DNA of 26,763 nucleotides. Origin: Elusimicrobiota bacterium. GTDB taxonomy: Bacteria > Elusimicrobiota > Elusimicrobia > Elusimicrobiales > UBA9959. The stretch covers positions 55,852 through 82,614 of the forward strand of contig DMXM01000040.1 in the NCBI GenBank assembly GCA_003482905.1, written 5' to 3'. Shown in pieces: positions 22,369 through 26,763 of the stretch (within the stretch, counting starts at the first letter, position 1; each line of letters begins with the position of its first letter). Made by a program: the position numbers and the translations under genes. The notes beneath the pieces are model-generated. The model saw only the letters and a list, made by a program, of their open reading frames with translations, did not search any database and was not told the origin of the DNA.

Positions 22369-23493
22369 ATGAGACCAGTAAATGCGGAATCTGCCTGGGA
22401 GGTACTGACAAGTTTGCGCGGCGTCTTCCACTGGAATACGCCGGCGATTCTTTTGTCTCTGTACATTTTTTGTGTGCCGCCCGTATCGCTTTTTGCAATA
22501 AGCACGGGAGGGGAGTACCAGCTTGATCTTTATTCGGCCGGAGCCTCTGGCGGTTCGCTCTCCTCCGGTGGTGAATACTCTTCCAGAGGCGCGCTGGCCC
22601 AAAGCGCAATGCCGCCCAACGAAGGCATCCGCCGCGGCGGGGAATACACGGACCGGGCCGGGTTTTACAACCCTCCCCACTTCACTTTTCAGAAAAGCCT
22701 TGTCTCAACGCTGTCTTTCCCCCTGGGAAACGCGTATATTACGCTCCCCTCGGGTTCGGTGGAAAAAGAGGCGTTCGATATTGTGCTCAACAAAAACGCG
22801 GCTGTAACCCCGCTGGCGGTCGAGCCTGGCGAAATAGCGCGCGCCAACTCGCGTATAGCCTTAAACGAGGGGCCCTGGGCCCTTCCGTTGACAGGCAGCA
22901 TAACGGAAACCTACATTTTTGACGAGCAGGGTTCATGGAACGCCCCTTTCAGCAAGCCCGGCATTTTATCCCTGGCCTACCGTGACGATAACGGAGACGG
23001 GGTGCTTGACGGCTCCAACCCGCCGGTAAAGGTTGATACGGCCCATGTATGGGCCCTAGACAGGAACCGGGATATGTGGGCCAAACTGCCGTCATCCAGT
23101 GAGGATAAGCCAGCCCGCCTTATATCCGTGCCCTTTATGGTTCCCGGCGTATTCGCCATTCTGGGAACCCTGGACGAGTCGGTGAAAAACGCTTACGCTT
23201 TCCCGGTCCCGTTCAGACCGAACGGTCAGAACGCCGGCATCGGGGCTGGCATGTCGGGGACGACCGCGGCCGGGATAACCTTCGCCAATCTGCCGCAGCG
23301 CGGCAGGGTGGAAATATACACCCTGGACGGTCTGCTTGTGCGGAAACTGACCATTCCAGAAAACTCCCTGACCGCGCAGATGCAGTGGGATATAAAGAAT
23401 TCCGCCGGAGAGAAAGTCCGCAGCGATGTTTACATCTGGCGCGTAATTTCCGGTGAGAACGTGAAAACGGGGAAATTGATGATAATCTGGTAG
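22369..23493 (+). CDS. Exported protein with FlgD-like sorting-type C-terminal domain
   Basis: The 374-residue protein has a long N-terminal signal (hydrophobic TPAILLSLYIFCVPPVSLFA at about 24-43). A Gly/Ser-rich stretch with repeated GGEY motifs follows (about 46-95), then a beta-rich middle and a calcium-like DDNGDGVLDG loop. The C-terminal domain (about 285-374) reads PFRPNGQ, ITFANLPQRGRVEIYTLDGLLVRKL, MQWDIKNSAGEKVRSDVYIWRVI and KTGKLMIIW. This tail is the same type as in the secreted protease at 6929 and resembles type IX sorting domains. It is probably cell-surface or released. ATG 22369 is preferred over the upstream TTG. The next gene starts 13 bases after its stop, so they are co-transcribed. 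Function is unknown. Confidence 0.72.
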   Translation: MRPVNAESAWEVLTSLRGVFHWNTPAILLSLYIFCVPPVSLFAISTGGEYQLDLYSAGASGGSLSSGGEYSSRGALAQSAMPPNEGIRRGGEYTDRAGFYNPPHFTFQKSLVSTLSFPLGNAYITLPSGSVEKEAFDIVLNKNAAVTPLAVEPGEIARANSRIALNEGPWALPLTGSITETYIFDEQGSWNAPFSKPGILSLAYRDDNGDGVLDGSNPPVKVDTAHVWALDRNRDMWAKLPSSSEDKPARLISVPFMVPGVFAILGTLDESVKNAYAFPVPFRPNGQNAGIGAGMSGTTAAGITFANLPQRGRVEIYTLDGLLVRKLTIPENSLTAQMQWDIKNSAGEKVRSDVYIWRVISGENVKTGKLMIIW

Positions 23494-23506
23494 CGCGGCT
23501 TTATCT

Positions 23507-26500
23507 ATGAATAAGGTAAAGACAGGTAATATGATAAAAGCGTCGGCCGCTGTAAGGCGGTCTCTTCGCTTTTTATCTGTCTTGCTATTCCTGCCTGTCG
23601 CCTATTGGTTGCTGCCCGCTTCCTCCCATGCCGCGGTCCCCGTTAAGATCACTTACCAGGGCAATATCCGCCAGAACGGGAATCTGGTTACCGGTCAGCG
23701 CAACATTGTATTTAAGATATACCCGTCTTCGGACTCTATTGCAGCGCTGTGGACCAGCCCCGAGTACCTTGTATCGATCTCCACCGGCGTATTTAAGGTG
23801 GACCTTGCGCCGGCCATTACGGATCTTACGGCTACTAATTGGGAAGCCGGAAGCCTCTGGCTTGAAATAGTGATAGAGCACGTTGCGCTTTCTCCCCGTG
23901 ACGAGCTGACCGCCGCGCCCTATTCCGTAAACTCGCTTCTCCATTCCGGCAAACGCTACACCACCTCGCTTCTGGCGCCGGATTCGCCGGCGGCCGGCGA
24001 TCTGTGGTTTGACACCACCGCAAACCTGCTGAAGTACTGGAACGGCTCCTGGATAATTTCCGGAGCTGGTATCCCCATAGGGGACAATCTGGGGAATCAC
24101 ACCGCTATTCAGGCACTTAACATGTCGGGGCACCAAATCTACAACATCTCCTCCGCCACAATTTCCGGGGCCGAGGGCCTGGGCGCAGCCAAACTGAGAC
24201 TCAACCCTAATGTGGAAATTTCCAGCACCGCGGCGGTCAACTACGGCGGCGTCTACGCATCTAGCCATGTGTTCATCAACGGCGACCTGCACGCCACCAA
24301 AATATATGGAGATATCTCAGGAGCGACCGGCTTGCCCGCAGGTGATAACCTGGGAAACCACACGGCTACCCAGAACCTGAAGATGCAGGGCCTTAGCATC
24401 GTCAACGCCGCCTCCGGTACTTTTACACAGGGCGTTACGGCGTCGTCGTTTACCGCCACCGGTGCAGGGATAAACGCCGCGCAGGTCAGGCTGGCGAATA
24501 ATGTTTTGGTCTCTTCTGAATCTTCAACCAGCCTTGGCGCCGGCGTGAGGGTGTCTACTAACATGTATGTCGTCGGTTTCGCTTCGGCCACCAAGTATTA
24601 TGGTGACGGCTCGGGGCTCACCGGGATATCCGGCGACAACCTGGGCAACCATACAGCCACACAGAACCTTGTTATGGCTGCCAACCAGGTGACCGGTTCA
24701 GGTGCGGTTACCATGTCTTCCTATACCGCCACCGGCATTGGCGTAAGCGCCGCCCAGATAAAGCTTTCGGATAATGTACTGGTCTCGTCTGAATCCTCCA
24801 CCAACCTGGGCGCTGGCGTGAGGGTGTCTACTAATATGTATATAGTAGGCTTCGCCTCGGCCACCAAGTTCTATGGTGATGGTTCCGGCCTCACCGGGAT
24901 ATCAGGCGATAACCTGGGCAATCATATTGCCACCACTGACCTTATAATGGGCGCTAACCAGGTGACCGGTTCAGGTGCGGTTACCATGTCTTCCTATACC
25001 GCTACCGGCATTGGGTTTAGCGGCGCCCAGATAAAGCTTTCGGATAATGTGCTGGTCTCTTCGGAAGCGGCCATAGCGCTGGGTGCTGGCGTAAGGGTAT
25101 CCACTAATATGTATATAGTGGGCTTCGCTTCTGCCACCAAGTTCTATGGTGACGGTTCAGGCCTCACCGGGATATCCGGCGACAACCTTGGCAACCATAT
25201 AGCGACCAAAGACCTGGTGATGTCGAACCTCAACGTCAATGGCGCCAATTTTATAACGGCTTCGTCTGCCAGCTTCACCAATGCGGTAACCGCTTCTTCG
25301 TTCACCGCCACCGGTATTGGCGTAAGCGCGGCCCAGATCAAACTTTCTGATAATGTACTGGTCTCCTCGGAAGCGGCCATAGCGCTCGGCGCTGGCGTAA
25401 GGGTATCCACTAATATATATATAGTGGGCTTCGCCTCGGCCACCAAGTTCTATGGTGATGGTTCAGGCCTCACCGGGATATCAGGCGACAACCTGGGCAA
25501 CCATACGGCTACCACTAACCTCATAATGGGCGCCAACCAGCTGACCGGCTCCGGCGCGGTTACTATGTCGTCCGCCACGCTTACAGGCCCGCTGGGCATT
25601 GGGGCGGCCAAATTACTGCTTAATCCTAACGTGGAACTTTCCAGCACCACCGCGGCTAATTACGGCGGCGTCTACGCCTCCACGCACATCTTTGTCAACG
25701 GCGACCTCCACGCGGCAAAGATCTATGGCGACGGCTCCGGGCTTACCAGCTTGAACGTAGCGGGAGACAACCTGGGCAGCCATATAGCTACCGCCACACT
25801 TAACATGGCCAGCTGGAACCTGGTTAACGTGTCTTCGGTTAATTTCCTGCCCAATGTATTCCTGACCTCGGCCACCAACGCCAATTACGGCGGCGTATAC
25901 GCTTCCAGCCACGTATTTATCAACGGTGACATCCGCGCCACAAAGATCTACGGCGATATCTCCGGCGCGTCCGGCCTGCCTGCCGCTCCCGGCGACAGCC
26001 TGGGCACGCATGTGGCCACACAAACACTGAATATGGCCGGCTTTAATATTGCCGCCGCCAATCACATCACCGGCTCTTCGGCCAGCTTTACCAATGCGGT
26101 AACCGCTTCTTCGTTCACCGCTACCGGCATTGGGTTCAGCGGCGCCCAGATAAAGCTTTCGGATAATGTGCTGGTCTCTTCGGAATCCTCCACCAACCTT
26201 GGCGCTGGCGTGAGGGTGTCTACTAATATGTACGTGGTGGGCTTCGCTTCGGCCACCAGGTATTACGGCGACGGCTCGGGGCTCACCGGAATCTCCGGCG
26301 ACAACCTGGGCAACCATATAGCGACCAAAGACCTGGCGATGTCGAACCTTGATGTCACTGGCGCCAATTTCATAACGGCTTCGTCTGCCAGCTTCGCCAA
26401 TGCGGTAACCGCTTCTTCGTTCACCGCTACCGGCATTGGCGTAAGCGCAGCGCAGATCAAGCTTTCCGACAATGTGCTGGTCTCTTCGGAAGCCTCCGCC

Positions 26501-26763
26501 AACCTTGGCGCCGGCGTTAGGGTGTCTACTAATATGTATATAGTGGGCTTCGCCTCGGCCACCAAGTTCTATGGTGACGGCTCGGGGCTCTCCGGGATAT
26601 TGGGCGACAACCTGGGCAACCATATTGCCACCAAAGACCTGGCGATGTCGAACCTTGATGTCACTGGCGCCAATTTTATAACGGCTTCGTCTGCCAGCTT
26701 CACCAATGCGGTAACCGCTTCTTCGTTCACCGCCACCGGCATTGGGTTCAGCGGCGCCCAGAT
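23507..26763 (+). CDS. Large exported mosaic-repeat surface protein (3' end outside window)
   Basis: The frame is open from ATG 23507 to the window edge: at least 1085 residues, no stop. It has a signal peptide (RSLRFLSVLLFLPVAYWLLPASSHA, ending near residue 43). An N-terminal domain of about 100 residues follows (VPVKITYQGNIRQNGNLVTG...LSPRDELTAAPYSVN), of a kind found at the start of many bacterial repeat-fibre proteins. A short WFDTTANLLKYWNGSW segment, as in tail-fibre-like proteins, comes next. From residue 192 there are ten tandem modules, each opening with GDNLGNH or a variant. Most modules end in YGDGSGLTGIS, a motif common in phage-tail-like fibres. A C-terminal intramolecular chaperone (S74 type) would be expected beyond the edge. 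A second start, ATG 23531, is possible. It lies 13 bases behind the previous gene. Confidence 0.85.
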   Translation, partial: MNKVKTGNMIKASAAVRRSLRFLSVLLFLPVAYWLLPASSHAAVPVKITYQGNIRQNGNLVTGQRNIVFKIYPSSDSIAALWTSPEYLVSISTGVFKVDLAPAITDLTATNWEAGSLWLEIVIEHVALSPRDELTAAPYSVNSLLHSGKRYTTSLLAPDSPAAGDLWFDTTANLLKYWNGSWIISGAGIPIGDNLGNHTAIQALNMSGHQIYNISSATISGAEGLGAAKLRLNPNVEISSTAAVNYGGVYASSHVFINGDLHATKIYGDISGATGLPAGDNLGNHTATQNLKMQGLSIVNAASGTFTQGVTASSFTATGAGINAAQVRLANNVLVSSESSTSLGAGVRVSTNMYVVGFASATKYYGDGSGLTGISGDNLGNHTATQNLVMAANQVTGSGAVTMSSYTATGIGVSAAQIKLSDNVLVSSESSTNLGAGVRVSTNMYIVGFASATKFYGDGSGLTGISGDNLGNHIATTDLIMGANQVTGSGAVTMSSYTATGIGFSGAQIKLSDNVLVSSEAAIALGAGVRVSTNMYIVGFASATKFYGDGSGLTGISGDNLGNHIATKDLVMSNLNVNGANFITASSASFTNAVTASSFTATGIGVSAAQIKLSDNVLVSSEAAIALGAGVRVSTNIYIVGFASATKFYGDGSGLTGISGDNLGNHTATTNLIMGANQLTGSGAVTMSSATLTGPLGIGAAKLLLNPNVELSSTTAANYGGVYASTHIFVNGDLHAAKIYGDGSGLTSLNVAGDNLGSHIATATLNMASWNLVNVSSVNFLPNVFLTSATNANYGGVYASSHVFINGDIRATKIYGDISGASGLPAAPGDSLGTHVATQTLNMAGFNIAAANHITGSSASFTNAVTASSFTATGIGFSGAQIKLSDNVLVSSESSTNLGAGVRVSTNMYVVGFASATRYYGDGSGLTGISGDNLGNHIATKDLAMSNLDVTGANFITASSASFANAVTASSFTATGIGVSAAQIKLSDNVLVSSEASANLGAGVRVSTNMYIVGFASATKFYGDGSGLSGILGDNLGNHIATKDLAMSNLDVTGANFITASSASFTNAVTASSFTATGIGFSGAQ
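24080..26763 (+). repeat. Ten in-frame tandem modules of 76-102 codons
   Basis: Modules start at 24080, 24341, 24632, 24905, 25178, 25484, 25763, 25991, 26297 and 26603. Their lengths are 87, 97, 91, 91, 102, 93, 76, 102 and 102 codons; the last is cut by the window edge. All keep the reading frame. The 102-codon type differs from the 91-codon type by an 11-codon net insertion around SSASFTNAVTASSFTATGIG. A third type (modules 1, 6 and 7) carries NYGGVYASSHVFINGD instead of the VLVSSE...GAGVRVSTN block. DNA identity is very high in places: about 47 identical bases from 24683 recur at 24956. Confidence 0.93.

Noticed and set aside
25613..26623. A 336-codon minus-strand frame with internal repeats in the repeat region.
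   Set aside because: Its repeats merely mirror those of the plus-strand surface protein, which has a signal peptide and an unbroken frame across 3.2 kb.
24080..26763. Regular spacing that might suggest a CRISPR-like or satellite array.
   Set aside because: Units are 228-306 bases, in frame and degenerate; there are no short identical repeats with unique spacers.

Overview
The window reads as chromosomal DNA of a GC-rich, Gram-negative (diderm), non-sporulating bacterium. Lipoprotein signals, a PorV/UPF0164-type outer-membrane barrel, secreted proteins ending in FlgD-like Ig sorting-type domains, and the gene order yebC-ruvC-ruvA-ruvB-spoIID-queA together suggest an uncultured Elusimicrobiota-like lineage. 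That placement is inference from gene content; no marker tree was possible.

Layout. (1) 1-5247, minus strand: a tight housekeeping operon read yebC > ruvC > ruvA > ruvB > spoIID-like > queA, with a promoter at about 5318-5346 and hairpins behind queA. (2) 5248-5834: structured, GC-rich non-coding DNA around a tRNA-Arg(TCG) gene. (3) 5835-11551, plus strand: a HEAT-repeat exported protein, a 1145-residue secreted thermolysin-like metalloprotease with a sorting-type C-terminal domain, and a PorV/PorQ-family barrel, closed by a perfect-palindrome terminator. (4) 11611-13244: a strong promoter, two consecutive lipoproteins resembling FlgP/LPP20 and FlgT, and a bidirectional terminator. (5) 13254-15630: a FecR-domain protein divergent from a membrane-anchored protein and a YegS-type lipid kinase. 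(6) 15639-17459, minus strand: PPC/DUF296 protein > era > small four-helix membrane protein, all overlapping. (7) 17610-21963: class II fructose-bisphosphate aldolase, a 66-base REP-like palindrome, a YhiN-type flavoprotein, a convergent DUF47/PhoU-like protein, and peptidase T. (8) 21997-26763: a doubtful small ORF, a second exported protein with a sorting-type C-terminal domain, and a very large exported mosaic-repeat protein that is still open at the window edge.

The housekeeping parts are ordinary. The accessory interest lies in the secretion-related genes. There is one PorV-like barrel and two proteins with sorting-type C-terminal domains, which hints at a type IX-like export route. The last gene is built from about ten 76-102-residue modules whose variants are shuffled between copies, as expected for a surface fibre or adhesin that diversifies by recombination. 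A FlgP/FlgT-like lipoprotein pair with no flagellar genes nearby and a long REP-like hairpin are further points worth attention.
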